In this document: piece after piece, positions 1 to 8,158 of the stretch
Layout of the letters: each line of letters begins with the position of its first letter
How positions within the stretch are numbered: position 1 is the first letter of the stretch
From: DASXMT01 sp963812965
GTDB taxonomy: Bacteria; Actinomycetota; Acidimicrobiia; Acidimicrobiales; RAAP-2
Direction: 5' to 3'
NCBI GenBank assembly: GCA_963812965.1
Contig: CAWEXG010000010.1
Location: 124,001-188,000 of the forward strand
Length of the DNA: 64,000 nucleotides
The notes under the pieces: model-generated
Database searches by the model: none
Seen by the model: only the letters and a program-made list of their open reading frames with translations
What the model was told of the DNA's origin: nothing
Made by a program: the position numbers and the translations under genes

Positions 1-2
1 TG

Positions 3-116
3 GTCAGGGTGCGCCTCCCTGCACGGAGCGAGAACGTCGACGGCCACCGACGGCTCAACGCCACTGTTGCCGCCGCGGTCAGCGCCGCGGTGATCGCCGA
101 TCACAGCACGAGCTGA
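3..116 (+). CDS. C-terminal end of an unidentified protein (5' end outside window)
   Basis: An open frame enters from the left edge and ends at TGA 114-116, giving 37 residues that finish AAVSAAVIADHSTS. The composition (Ala/Val-rich helix, no low-complexity runs) looks like a real protein end; the two other forward frames look Arg/Pro-rich like shadows. It is convergent with the LCP gene, whose stop lies 67 bp further on. I cannot name the family from this tail. Confidence 0.35.
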   Translation, partial: VRVRLPARSENVDGHRRLNATVAAAVSAAVIADHSTS

Positions 117-182
117 TGATCGGTCACCGATCACATCCGGGTTAGCCCCGCTCGGAGCGCTTCTCTGTTTCTGCTGGGCCTC

Positions 183-1510
183 TCAGCAGGGCTTGGGGTC
201 GTAGAAGAACGCCGGTTGGGTGGGAGCGGTCGTCGTCGGTGAGGATGGAGCCTTGGTGGACGGGGACGCCGCCGTGGTCGGGGTGGTCTGGATGGCGGGT
301 ATGGCGATGGCGTTGCCGTAGGCATCGATGGGCGGCGTGGTCACCGTGTTGGGCGTGGCGCCGAGGAAGGCGGTGAGCGTCTGCTGCGCCCCCGGCTCGT
401 CCACCACCTCGACGGCCCCGGCACTGTTGGAGGCGCCCGAGGTCGGGAGGGTGTACGACACCAGGTCCGATCCGGAGAAGGCGTGGTACCGCTCCACCAA
501 CGAGAACAGGTCGCCCTCGGTCAGGCCGTTGTCTTTCGAGAAGTCGTGGACCACCGAGTCGAGCAGCGAGTTCAACCGCAGGGGGTTGTAGGTGGACTTG
601 GCCTTGTTCAGCACCGCTTCGATGATGAGGTTCTGGCGCTCGATCCGACCGAGGTCGCCGGTGGGGTCGGCGATCCACTGGCCGTTCTTGTAGTACTGGA
701 AGTAGCGAGAGCGAGAGAGCTCGAGCGCCTGGGCCCCGTTCAGCGTCTGGCAGCCGGTGGTGGAGTTGCTCAGCCCGGACTCGTTGTTGCAGATTCCCGT
801 GTCGGGTCGCAGAACTGGTCACGCACCGGGTAGGGGAAGTCCATGTTGATGCCCCCCAGTGCGTTGACGGCGTCCTGGAGGCCGAAGAAGTTGAGCACCA
901 CGTAGTGGCTGATCGGGATGCCGAACGTGTTCTGGATGGTCTGGATCAACCCGTCGGGCCCATTGTTGAAGGCAGCGTTGATCTTGTTGTCGGTGGACAG
1001 CCCGGTTCCCGCCGGCAGCCCGGACAGCTGCACGTAGGTGTCCCGGGGGATGGAGAGGAGCTGGGCCGTGCCTGCCTTCGGATCGACATGGACGATCTTG
1101 ATGGTGTCGCTGCGCTGGCCGCCGGCGTTCGACGCATTGCCGAAGTGCTGGGCGTCGGCAGCGCTCTCGCCGGCTCGTGAGTCGGACCCGATGATCAGTA
1201 CGTTGTACGGCCCGCCATTGGCCGGAGCGACGCAGACCGCGCACGGGCTCGAGCTCACCTGGTCCCACTCGTACCGGTTGTACCCCCACAGGGCGCCACC
1301 GATCACCAGGATCACCACCAGGATGCCGATGCCCCAGCGGAGCAGCCGGGACCCGCGGCTGCGCTTGTGAGCGCGGCGTGCACGTTTTCGTTGATCCCGG
1401 CGGGAGGGGACGTACACCTCGCCGCTGAGGATCGGTCCCGAGAACTGGCCCCCTTTGGAACGCCCGGGTACACGGCCATCGTCCGGTGGGGTGTAGTTGG
1501 AGGGGGACAC
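183..1510 (-). CDS. LytR-CpsA-Psr (LCP) family cell-wall glycopolymer ligase, frameshifted in this sequence
   Basis: LCP proteins transfer lipid-linked glycopolymers onto peptidoglycan at the outer membrane face. The N-terminus has a basic cytoplasmic stretch (RRDQRKRARRAHKR), one membrane segment at about residues 59-76, and then the LCP core: IGSDSR (107-112), RSDT (133-136) and SIPRDTYV (153-160) with the pyrophosphate-binding arginines. Near position 810 the frame breaks; the downstream frame continues with GAQALELSRSR and an extracellular Thr/Pro-rich tail. One missing G in a GG pair would restore about 440 residues, so I treat it as one gene with a probable sequence error. Start ATG 1510; the upstream 160 bp hold a direct repeat. 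Confidence 0.85.
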
Positions 1511-1581
1511 GTCGTCAAGAAAGCCTTTGCCGGTCAGGGGTCGGTCACGTCATCGCCGAGCACCGTGAGAGTGATGCACAG

Positions 1582-1645
1582 TTTCCCACGGTGGGATGGC
1601 CAACGGTGAGATGGCAGATGACAGCTTTCCATCGTGGGAGGGCCA
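1582..1645. repeat. imperfect direct repeat upstream of the LCP gene
   Basis: Two copies of a 20-21 bp motif, TTTCCCACGGTGGGATGGCCA at 1582-1602 and TTTCCATCGTGGGAGGGCCA at 1626-1645, are spaced 44 bp apart, about four helical turns. The core of the first copy, CCCAC-G-GTGGG, is itself a dyad. They lie in the promoter region of the LCP gene and could be paired operator sites; no regulator is identified. Confidence 0.4.
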
Positions 1646-1671
1646 GTGGCCGTCACCCTCCGCTCACCAGA

Positions 1672-3018
1672 CTACGCAGTGGCAGGAATCCAAGAGCCGT
1701 GGAACCCGAACGGCACCCGCCCAGGCAGGTGCACGGTGGCCACCGGAGGCCCACTGAACGAGGTGGCATCGAGAATGACCAGGTCACTGGCGTCCCGGGT
1801 GCGGTCGTAGACCACGCTCAGTACCCACCCCTCGTCCTCGTCGTGACCGTCGGCAGCCCGCACGAACACCGGTTCGGACACCTCGCGATGCTCACCCGGA
1901 TCGAAGCGCACCGCTTTGTCACGACGGAGGTCGTACTTGACCAGGCCCACGAAGCTCGTGGTCATGACGTCGGGAGCCAGCTGCGTGCAGTATCCGTACC
2001 GGTGTGGCCTCCCGGCCACGGTGTCGTCGATGCGGGGGAACTCGGCCGGGATGTCGTCGAGCCGGGTCCGGGTCGTCCGCCTGGCGATCGGATCGATCGT
2101 CCACCGCTCCAACAGCGGAAGGCTGGCGGCGATGGTCTGGCCGGGAGCGGTGTCGAAGGCTGAGTCGTACCGGACGACGTCGAGGACGACCGACGTACCC
2201 TCGTCGTACGCGTTCAGGACGTGGAAGACGTAGCACGGGTCGATGCCGATCCACTGGATGCTCGACCCCCGACTGCCTCGGGGGAGGATGCCGATGCGGG
2301 CACCGGCGTTCGGCTCCCACCGGAACGGTATGTCGTGACCTGCTGCCGCCATGTCCAGGTCGAACAGGACCGGTAGGTCGAGAAAGACCATGCGGGTGGC
2401 GGTGACCCCGAAGTCGTGCATCATCGCAGCGCGAGGTGTCTCGATCTCCTCGGTCGTCACGAGGGCTCCTCCGGCGTCCACGACGTGCGATCGGAGGAAC
2501 GGTGGACCGAACACGTCGTAGCCGAAGAAGATCAGCTCGCCGGTGTCCGGGTCGACCTTGGGGTGTGCGGTCATGGGCGAGGCCAGCGACCCATCGAAGT
2601 CGTGGATCCGCGCCCGCTCCAGGTCGGGGGAGAGAGCGTGGGGGAATCCCGACTCCACCAGCGCCAGGGTACGGCCGGCGTGGCGGATCACATGGGTGTT
2701 GGCGGGCCCATTGATCGGCTCGCTCGGACCCCTGGGCGACGTCGTGTTCCGTTCTGCCGCCAGCTTTCTGGTTCGTACCCATCGATTGCGGTACGACACC
2801 GCTTTGCCGCCCCGAAGCTCGATGGCGTGGACCATCCCGTCACCGGAGAACCAGTGGTACCGGCTCTCGTCGGTGGGGACCACCGCCGGGTTGGGTCCGT
2901 TACGGAGCAGACGACCTTCGAGGTCGGGAGGGATGACGCCGACGATGGGCAGCTCGTGCTCCTCCGTCCGCTCCTCGGCGACCGGGGCAAAGTTGCCACT
3001 GAGGTACGGGTTGTCCAC
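1672..3018 (-). CDS. carotenoid oxygenase (RPE65 / carotenoid cleavage dioxygenase family)
   Basis: Predicted non-heme Fe(II) dioxygenase that cleaves a double bond in carotenoids, apocarotenoids or stilbenes. With the chosen start it has 448 residues, normal for bacterial members. Four iron-binding histidines sit in the expected contexts: AHPKVD (H152), MMHDFG (H201), VFHVLNAYD (H266) and GFHGSW (H440). N-terminal NPYLSGNFAPV and LRNGPNP are also typical. The frame is open to 3147, but GTG 3016-3018 is preferred because GGAGGAG (3026-3032) lies seven bases upstream and family similarity begins there. The substrate cannot be told from sequence. It stands alone, with no carotenoid genes nearby. 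Confidence 0.9.
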   Translation of the reverse strand: MDNPYLSGNFAPVAEERTEEHELPIVGVIPPDLEGRLLRNGPNPAVVPTDESRYHWFSGDGMVHAIELRGGKAVSYRNRWVRTRKLAAERNTTSPRGPSEPINGPANTHVIRHAGRTLALVESGFPHALSPDLERARIHDFDGSLASPMTAHPKVDPDTGELIFFGYDVFGPPFLRSHVVDAGGALVTTEEIETPRAAMMHDFGVTATRMVFLDLPVLFDLDMAAAGHDIPFRWEPNAGARIGILPRGSRGSSIQWIGIDPCYVFHVLNAYDEGTSVVLDVVRYDSAFDTAPGQTIAASLPLLERWTIDPIARRTTRTRLDDIPAEFPRIDDTVAGRPHRYGYCTQLAPDVMTTSFVGLVKYDLRRDKAVRFDPGEHREVSEPVFVRAADGHDEDEGWVLSVVYDRTRDASDLVILDATSFSGPPVATVHLPGRVPFGFHGSWIPATA

Positions 3019-3108
3019 GACGATGCTCCTCCGGCGGTGGGATGGTTGCACGACTGCGCCGCACGAGATGCCGAACGTACCGCACGAGCAGATCGTCGAG
3101 CCATCGAG

Positions 3109-3146
3109 TGCCCCGTCAGACACGGTCAACCGTGTCTGACGGGGCA
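3109..3146. promoter_or_regulatory. perfect 17-bp inverted repeat upstream of tyrS
   Basis: TGCCCCGTCAGACACGG (3109-3125), a TCAA loop (3126-3129), and the exact reverse complement (3130-3146). It lies between the divergent carotenoid oxygenase and tyrS genes, ending 26 bp before the tyrS ATG. There is no U-tract, so it is not a classical terminator. It could be a protein-binding operator shared by both promoters or a stable hairpin in the tyrS leader. No T-box elements are visible around it. Confidence 0.6.
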
Positions 3147-3172
3147 CTGGCCGAACGTGGCAGGCTGAGGCG

Positions 3173-4468
3173 ATGGCCGCACTTGCTGAGGACCTCCGTT
3201 TCCGGGGCCTCGTCCATCAGATGACCGATCCGGCGCTCGAAGCCCGCCTCGACACCGACCGCATCACCGCGTACTCCGGCTTCGACCCGACGGCCGACAG
3301 TCTCCACGTCGGTCACCTACTGCAGATCTGTACACTCCGCCGGCTCCAGCTCGCCGGCCATCGTCCGATCGCCTTGGCTGGTGGCGGGACCGGGTTCATC
3401 GGCGACCCGGGGGGTAAGTCGTCGGAACGGTCGCTGCTCTCTGCCGATGAGCTGACCGAGAACGTCCGGGGGATTCGTGGTCAGCTCGAACGGTTCCTCG
3501 ACTTCGACGCCGACACTGTCGGCACAACCGGCCCCCAAGCCCTCCTGCTCGACAACGCCGACTGGCTCGCCGGGCTGGACCTGTTCGACTTCCTGCGGGA
3601 CGTGGGCAAGCACTTCACCGTCAACCAGATGGTGGCAAAGGACTCGGTCAAGGCCCGGCTCGACCGGGAGGGGGAGGGGATCTCCTTCACCGAGTTCAGC
3701 TACATGCTGCTCCAGGCCTACGACTTCCTTCGGCTCTTCGACGACCACGACTGCCGACTACAGCTGGGCGGGAGCGATCAGTGGGGCAACATCACCATGG
3801 GGATCGATCTGATCCGGAAGGTGCGGCGTGCCGAGGCGTGGGGTCTCACCTCGCCGCTCGTCCTGAAGGCCGACGGGACCAAGTTCGGCAAGACGGAGAC
3901 CGGCACCGTCTGGCTCGACCGCGAGCGCACCAGCTCCTATCAGCTGTACCAGTTCTTCGTCCGGAGCGAGGACGCCGTCGTCGGCGAGTACCTGCGCTAC
4001 TTCACCTTCCTTCCCCACGACGAGCTGCTGGCGTTGGACGCCTCCACCACGGAGCATCCCGAACGTCGAGCAGCGCAGCAGGTGTTGGCTCGGGAGGTGA
4101 CCACCTTGGTCCACGGCGAGACCGAGACGACTCGAGCACAAGGAGCAGCCACAGCCCTGTTCGGTGAAGCCATCGCCGACCTCGACGCGTCGACCCTCCT
4201 GGAGGTGTTTGCCGACGCTCCGTCCACCACCGTGTCACGCACTCGGCTCGACGGGGACGGGGTGGCCCTCGTGGACCTGCTGGCGGAGCTGGAGATGGTG
4301 CCGTCGAAGGGCCGGGCCCGGACCACCGTGGAACAAGGCGGAGCGTATGTGAACAACCGCCGGGAGAACGACGTCGACCGGAAGCTGCAGAGCACCGACC
4401 TTTTGGCCGGAAAGTACATGGTGCTGCGTCGGGGCCGGAAGGACTACCACCTACTCAGCTTCTCCTGA
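3173..4468 (+). CDS. tyrS: tyrosyl-tRNA synthetase
   Basis: Class I aminoacyl-tRNA synthetase charging tRNA-Tyr. At 431 residues it has the expected bacterial length. The HIGH signature is HVGH (residues 45-48), following SGFDPTADSL; the tyrosine pocket motif is GGSDQWGNI; the KMSKS loop is KFGKT (237-241). A C-terminal S4 RNA-binding domain (VPSKGRARTTVEQGGAYVNN) ends the protein. ATG 3173 follows a GGCTGAGG stretch, a weak ribosome site. Transcribed away from the carotenoid oxygenase; the hairpin at 3109-3146 probably sits in or before its leader. Confidence 0.97.
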   Translation: MAALAEDLRFRGLVHQMTDPALEARLDTDRITAYSGFDPTADSLHVGHLLQICTLRRLQLAGHRPIALAGGGTGFIGDPGGKSSERSLLSADELTENVRGIRGQLERFLDFDADTVGTTGPQALLLDNADWLAGLDLFDFLRDVGKHFTVNQMVAKDSVKARLDREGEGISFTEFSYMLLQAYDFLRLFDDHDCRLQLGGSDQWGNITMGIDLIRKVRRAEAWGLTSPLVLKADGTKFGKTETGTVWLDRERTSSYQLYQFFVRSEDAVVGEYLRYFTFLPHDELLALDASTTEHPERRAAQQVLAREVTTLVHGETETTRAQGAATALFGEAIADLDASTLLEVFADAPSTTVSRTRLDGDGVALVDLLAELEMVPSKGRARTTVEQGGAYVNNRRENDVDRKLQSTDLLAGKYMVLRRGRKDYHLLSFS

Positions 4469-4528
4469 TGGGTTCCTAGCCCCACCTCGGACAGCTCTGC
4501 TCCTCTGGGACCCCGTACACTGCTGTGT

Positions 4529-5003
4529 ATGCCTGCAGCACCGGAACCTTCGTCCCACGCGTCGCCGGTGACGGTGACGTCCGGTCTGCCCGAGACCGTG
4601 CTGCCCCCCGAACCCGATGCTGCCGTTGTCCAGCTGCAACGAGCGTTGAGCGAGCCCGACGCTGAACGGCGAGACGCGGTGGCCGATGTGGTGCGTGCCT
4701 ACCCGCGCTCGTTGGCGAGCTGGGCCGCCCTTGGCTCCCTGGCCGACGACGACGTCGAGGCGTATGCCTACTTCCGGGTGGGGTACCACCGCGGGCTCGA
4801 CGCGTCTGCGGGCTGCGGGATGGCGTGGTTCGGGCATGGTGCGCTGGTCAGAGCCGTCCAACCGGGGGTTTCTCCAGTGCGTCGACGGGCTCCGTGCCGC
4901 GGCGGCAGCGATCGGTGAACGTGAGGAAGAGGAACGGTGCGAGCTCTTCCTGCGCCAGCTCGACTCGTCCTGGCGCCCCGGAGGGACCGGGACCATCGGG
5001 TGA
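4529..5003 (+). CDS. DUF3151 family protein, frameshifted in this sequence
   Basis: Small actinobacterial protein of unknown function. The first frame reads LQRALSEPDAERRDAVADVVRAYPRSLASWAALGSLA...YAYFRVGYHRGLDA and the +1 frame continues with AAGWRGSGMVRWSEPSNRGFLQC and ERCELFLRQLD. Joining the two near 4808 gives about 157 residues that match the DUF3151 pattern (GYHRGLD, then GW-G-G-V-W, NRGFL, ERC--FL). The break is one base and is probably a sequencing error. Its stop overlaps the GTG of the following lipoprotein gene, so the two are likely co-transcribed. Confidence 0.8.
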
Positions 5004-5524
5004 GCCGGCGACGGTTGCGGTCGTTCGCTGTCGGCACGGTGCTGCTCGTCGTCTCGTTGGGGCTCACCGCCTGTGCCGGGGAGGAGCAGAGCGGGACGCC
5101 GGCCCACCGGGTGTCGACGTGGGTGTCGGGCACGGGAGCCGGTTCGGAGATCGGCACGCTGGGGGTGGACAACGCCGCCGTGGACAAGGCGCTTGCTCAA
5201 CATCGTCCCGCCTCGCTCATTCGGACGTTGTGCGCCATCGTGATCAACGACGCTCTCGCCGGCAACAGCAGCATGCCGACGCCCGATCAACAGCTCACCA
5301 CCGACCTCAACAACGCTTACGAGATCGAGGACTCTGCCGGGACCAACTGCTACAACGGCGCAGCAGGTAACGCCACCCTGCTGCGCCGCTCTGCCTCGCA
5401 GCGGAAGCAGGGCGCCGTCTACCTGTCAGAAGCGGTCGATCGGATAGCGGCGGTCACCGGCCACGTTCCGTCGACCACCACCACCACCCTCCCGAACACC
5501 GGCAGCGGCGACCCCTTCAGCTGA
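5000..5524 (+). CDS. predicted secreted lipoprotein of unknown function
   Basis: With GTG 5000 (overlapping the previous stop as GTGA) the protein has 174 residues. It begins with a basic n-region (SRRRLRS), a hydrophobic stretch (VGTVLLVVSLGLTAC) and a lipobox L-T-A-C with the lipidated Cys at position 25. The mature part resembles small ferritin-like or helical extracellular proteins only vaguely, and ends in a Thr-rich linker (VPSTTTTTLPNTGSG). I do not recognise the family. The frame is open further upstream (4937), but only the chosen start places the signal peptide at the N-terminus. Confidence 0.75.
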   Translation: MSRRRLRSFAVGTVLLVVSLGLTACAGEEQSGTPAHRVSTWVSGTGAGSEIGTLGVDNAAVDKALAQHRPASLIRTLCAIVINDALAGNSSMPTPDQQLTTDLNNAYEIEDSAGTNCYNGAAGNATLLRRSASQRKQGAVYLSEAVDRIAAVTGHVPSTTTTTLPNTGSGDPFS

Positions 5525-5598
5525 CGGGACGTGTAGCCGGCACGCCCCCGGCACGAAGGGGCCGATCAGGACAGCCCTGGCCTCGATAGGGTCACGGT

Positions 5599-6162
5599 AT
5601 GCCAGTGCAGAACGGAGTAGTCGGACCGGTTCCGCCAGGGCGCGATCCGGACGAGTACGACCGGCTCCGCCGACGGGTGCTGTGGTCGATGCCGGCGGGC
5701 CTGTACGTGATCGGCAGCCGGTCCGGTGATTGTGTGAACTTGATGACCTGCAATTGGGCCACCCAGGTGGCGACCACCCCGAAGCTGGTGGCGGTCGGAG
5801 TGGACAGCGAGTCCGTGACCGCTGCCCTCATCGGCGAGGGCGGGTCGTTCTCGGTCAGCATCCTCGTTCGTGACGATCGGGCGATGGTGCGGAAGTTCGT
5901 GAAGCCGGTGGAAGAGGTCGTCCGAGACGGTGAGGTGGTCTCGGCCATGCAGGGTGTCCCGGTCACCGAGCTGGCCGATCGGGTTCCTGTGGTGGCGGCG
6001 AGTGTCGGATGGTTGTCGTGCAGCGTCCGGCACGCCCTCGATCTGGGCAGTCACACCCTGTTCGTTGGGGAAGTGGTGGATGTGGGTGGCACGGCTACCG
6101 GGCCGGACGATCATCCCGAGGTGCTGAGGATGGAGGACACCCGGATGAGCTACGGGGGGTGA
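5599..6162 (+). CDS. flavin reductase-like, FMN-binding split-barrel protein
   Basis: 187 residues with the flavin_reductase-like pattern: RRVLWSMPAGLYVIGSRSGD at the start, then NLMTCNWATQVATTPKLVAVGVD (the FMN phosphate and isoalloxazine loop), SFSVSILVRDDR and a C-terminal LFVGEVVDV strand. These proteins use NAD(P)H to reduce free or bound FMN, often for a partner monooxygenase; no partner gene is adjacent. Its stop TGA (6160-6162) directly abuts the stop of the convergent small gene, the two forming TGATCA. Confidence 0.85.
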   Translation: MPVQNGVVGPVPPGRDPDEYDRLRRRVLWSMPAGLYVIGSRSGDCVNLMTCNWATQVATTPKLVAVGVDSESVTAALIGEGGSFSVSILVRDDRAMVRKFVKPVEEVVRDGEVVSAMQGVPVTELADRVPVVAASVGWLSCSVRHALDLGSHTLFVGEVVDVGGTATGPDDHPEVLRMEDTRMSYGG

Positions 6163-6387
6163 TCAGCCCTGGTTGGGCCGGAGGTCGATCCGGAGCACCA
6201 GCACGCCGTCCTCCAGGGAGGCGACCGCATCCCCGAGCATGGCGAAGTCCATGAAGTCGGCCTGTGCCTGCTCCTTGAACCGCTGCCGCTCTGCTCCTTC
6301 GATGGGGGGAAGACCCCGGTTACGCACGGCTTTCGCACGAGAGCGAAATCGCTCGATCATCTCCTCAGGGTTGAATTCCTCGGCCAC
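6163..6387 (-). CDS. small acidic protein of unknown function
   Basis: 74 residues from GTG 6387: begins AEEFNPEEMIERFRSRAKAVRNRGLPP and ends GDAVASLEDGVLVLRIDLRPNQ. The mix of a charged helix followed by a beta-like strand and the tail-to-tail packing with the flavin reductase support it as a real gene. The frame remains open to 6879, but that part is Arg/Pro-rich noise. I do not recognise the family. Confidence 0.6.
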   Translation of the reverse strand: MAEEFNPEEMIERFRSRAKAVRNRGLPPIEGAERQRFKEQAQADFMDFAMLGDAVASLEDGVLVLRIDLRPNQG

Positions 6388-6545
6388 AGGTTGATCGTAG
6401 CGGGGTGTCGGCGCGCAACGCCGGTGCAGAACCCGCACTACAATGTGGCAAAACGGTAAACGGCGCGATGCCTGTCCGGATCTCGGTTTGGGCGTAATCG
6501 CCTTCGGCGGGGGCCAAGAGACCCAGCGGATAAGGAGCTTTTTCG

Positions 6546-6755
6546 GTGAAGAAGGGACGCCATCGACGCTTCGAAGAAGCACGCAGCCTGAAGCGGTCGG
6601 TCGCGACTGCGAACAGGCGGTGCCCGGAGTGTGGCGCAGAACCAGAGGACAAGCACGCGTCGTGGTGCCTGGCCCCCGAGGACGAGTTCGATGAGATCCT
6701 CGGAACGGTCCAGACCGGCCCAACCCACACCGAGGATGACCCCCTCGCTGAGTAG
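6546..6755 (+). CDS. small protein with one CxxC knuckle
   Basis: 69 residues: basic N-terminus (KKGRHRRFEEARSLKRS), then RRCPECGAEPEDKHASWC, a CPxC pair followed by a third Cys that could bind zinc, and an acidic tail. AAGGAG at 6532-6537 lies eight bases before GTG 6546, which supports translation. Function unknown. The 147 bp after it (6756-6902), up to the IS end, hold nothing I recognise. Confidence 0.6.
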   Translation: MKKGRHRRFEEARSLKRSVATANRRCPECGAEPEDKHASWCLAPEDEFDEILGTVQTGPTHTEDDPLAE

Positions 6756-6902
6756 GTTGTTGGGCGCTTCCCGGTACGGCAGCCTCACGCTGCCCACGAA
6801 ACAGCGAACGAATGTCCGTGATGGCCGAGACGCGCGTATCGCTGTAGCCACACGCCAACACACCCGCCCAGCTCACCACCCTTGTTCACAAATCTCTACG
6901 TA

Positions 6903-6965
6903 TTGCCTCATCTAAAAAGGTCCGCGTAGCGAGACTTGTTGCCTCACCTAAAAAGGTCCGCGTGG
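6903..6965. repeat. left terminal repeat of the outer IS, two tandem copies
   Basis: Copy L1 at 6903-6930 and copy L2 at 6939-6965 share TTGCCTCA-Y-CTAAAAAGG then TCCGCGTRG, spaced 36 bp. Both are inverted relative to the two copies at the right end. Doubled end motifs are usually transposase-binding sites. Confidence 0.85.
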
Positions 6966-6987
6966 CGTTTGGGCTTCACCTCCTTTT

Positions 6988-7475
6988 TCATGCCGTTCTG
7001 GTCCGTGGTGGTGTGAGCTTTTGCAGCCGTTGCTGACAGGCGTTGACGTCTTGACGCAGCTGCACCGGGTTGAGCTGATGATAGAAGTGTTGCAACGCCC
7101 GTGACTCGGTCTCGGAAAGAATCTTTGCATCGAGCAGGCGTTGGTAGGGGGTCGTCGGCTTGTCGTAACGGCGGATGACCTTGGCACCATCACGAGTCTT
7201 TGCAACCAGCTTCATCTGGGGATAGAAGAAGTTGGTCAGAAGACGCAGATGCCGGTAAAGCTCTGAGAGCGCCTCCAACTGCTCGCAGGTGTCGTAGCGG
7301 GCGTAGCCCACAGTTTGTCGCACGACAGCCCAGTTCTTCTGCTCCACGTAACACGAGTCGTTCTTTTGGTAGGGACGCCCTCTGGTAAACGTGATCTCGT
7401 TGTTCTGGCAGTACGTCAACAGGTGTTCGTTGATGAACTCTTTGCCATTATCCGAATTGTGCCGACATCGGCACA
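6988..7475 (-). pseudogene. C-terminal third of the outer IS transposase
   Basis: Integrase-catalytic (rve/DDE) type transposase fragment starting in DNGKEFINEHLLTYCQ, the second-aspartate motif, and continuing ITFTRGRPYQKNDSCYVEQKN, with the catalytic glutamate region before NWAVVRQTVGY. It ends at TGA 6988. The missing upstream part (LPFSLLGLDSD) lies at 12298 on the other side of the RIT element, so the RIT insertion falls inside the catalytic DN motif. It has no start of its own and is surely inactive. Confidence 0.88.
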
Positions 7476-7479
7476 ATTC
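7454..7479. repeat. 12-bp palindrome at the RIT/target junction
   Basis: GAATTGTGCCGA, CA, TCGGCACAATTC: a perfect dyad with a two-base centre that overlaps the first four bases of the RIT inverted repeat. The other RIT junction (12297) lacks it and passes directly into target sequence, so it is a one-sided addition, possibly a recombination-site core or a product of insertion. Confidence 0.6.
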
Positions 7480-7563
7480 TGATTATGCCGACCTCCGCGT
7501 TATGCCGACCTTTTGGCTGATCGCCAGGCCAGCGGGGTGGACTGTCCGGAATTGTCGGCATAA
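7476..7563. repeat. left 88-bp inverted repeat of the RIT element
   Basis: Exact reverse complement of 12210-12297. It contains three GCCGAC/GTCGGC-type sub-motifs: TTATGCCGACC at about 7483 and 7500 and an inverted GGTCGGCATAA-like copy (TTGTCGGCATAA) at the inner edge, as expected for recombinase-binding sub-repeats. The ritC stop codon begins at the next base. Confidence 0.92.
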
Positions 7564-8148
7564 CTACAGGGACTCGAGGAAGGCCAGGACCGGGTCCGAG
7601 GGGAGATAGCGTCCCGGGGCCGTGTCGGGCGGTCGGACTTGAGCGATGGCCCGTTCTTTGAGCGACAGGTCGGCGTGCAGGTAGAGACTCGTGGTCGAGA
7701 CCTGCTCGTGGCCCAACCACAGGGCAATGATCGAGAGATCGACCCCCGATCGGAGCAGTGCCATGGCGCAGGTATGGCGGAGGGTGTGGGCGGTCACGTG
7801 CTTGGAACCCAGTGATGGACAGGTCCTGACTGCTCGTGTGGCGTAGAGGGAGAGCCGGTGTTCGATGGCATCCCGGCTGAGGTGTCTTCCTTTCGATGTG
7901 GGGAACAGCGGGGAGGTGGGAAGACCATCGCGCTCTGCCAACCAGCTCTTCAGCACTGCGACGGTCAACGGGACCAGCGGAGTTTGCCGGCTCTTGCGGC
8001 CCTTCCCAACACACGAGACGTGGGCACCCACCCCCAGGACGACGTCGGCGCAGGTGAGGTTGGCCACCTCTGATACCCGCAGTCCCGTCTGGATGCAGAG
8101 CAGGACGAGGGCATGGTCACGCCGTCCGGTCCAGGTGTTCCTGATTCT
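7564..8148 (-). pseudogene. ritC: 3' part of ritC tyrosine recombinase, cut by IS110
   Basis: Catalytic half of a tyrosine recombinase: TWTGRRDHALVLLCIQTGLRVSEV (first catalytic Arg), HTLRHTCAMALL (H-x-x-R) and WLGHEQVSTTSLYLHAD (His and nucleophile Tyr). The N-terminal half is at 9621-10035, beyond the IS110 insert. The apparent start codons in this stretch belong to sequence read through from the IS110 edge. Ends at TAG 7564, exactly at the inverted repeat. Confidence 0.88.
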
Positions 8149-8158
8149 CCTATAGATG

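Noticed and set aside
3019..3172. T-box riboswitch before tyrS
   Set aside because: The T-box bulge sequence, a specifier loop and a terminator/antiterminator pair are not present; only the 17-bp hairpin is seen.
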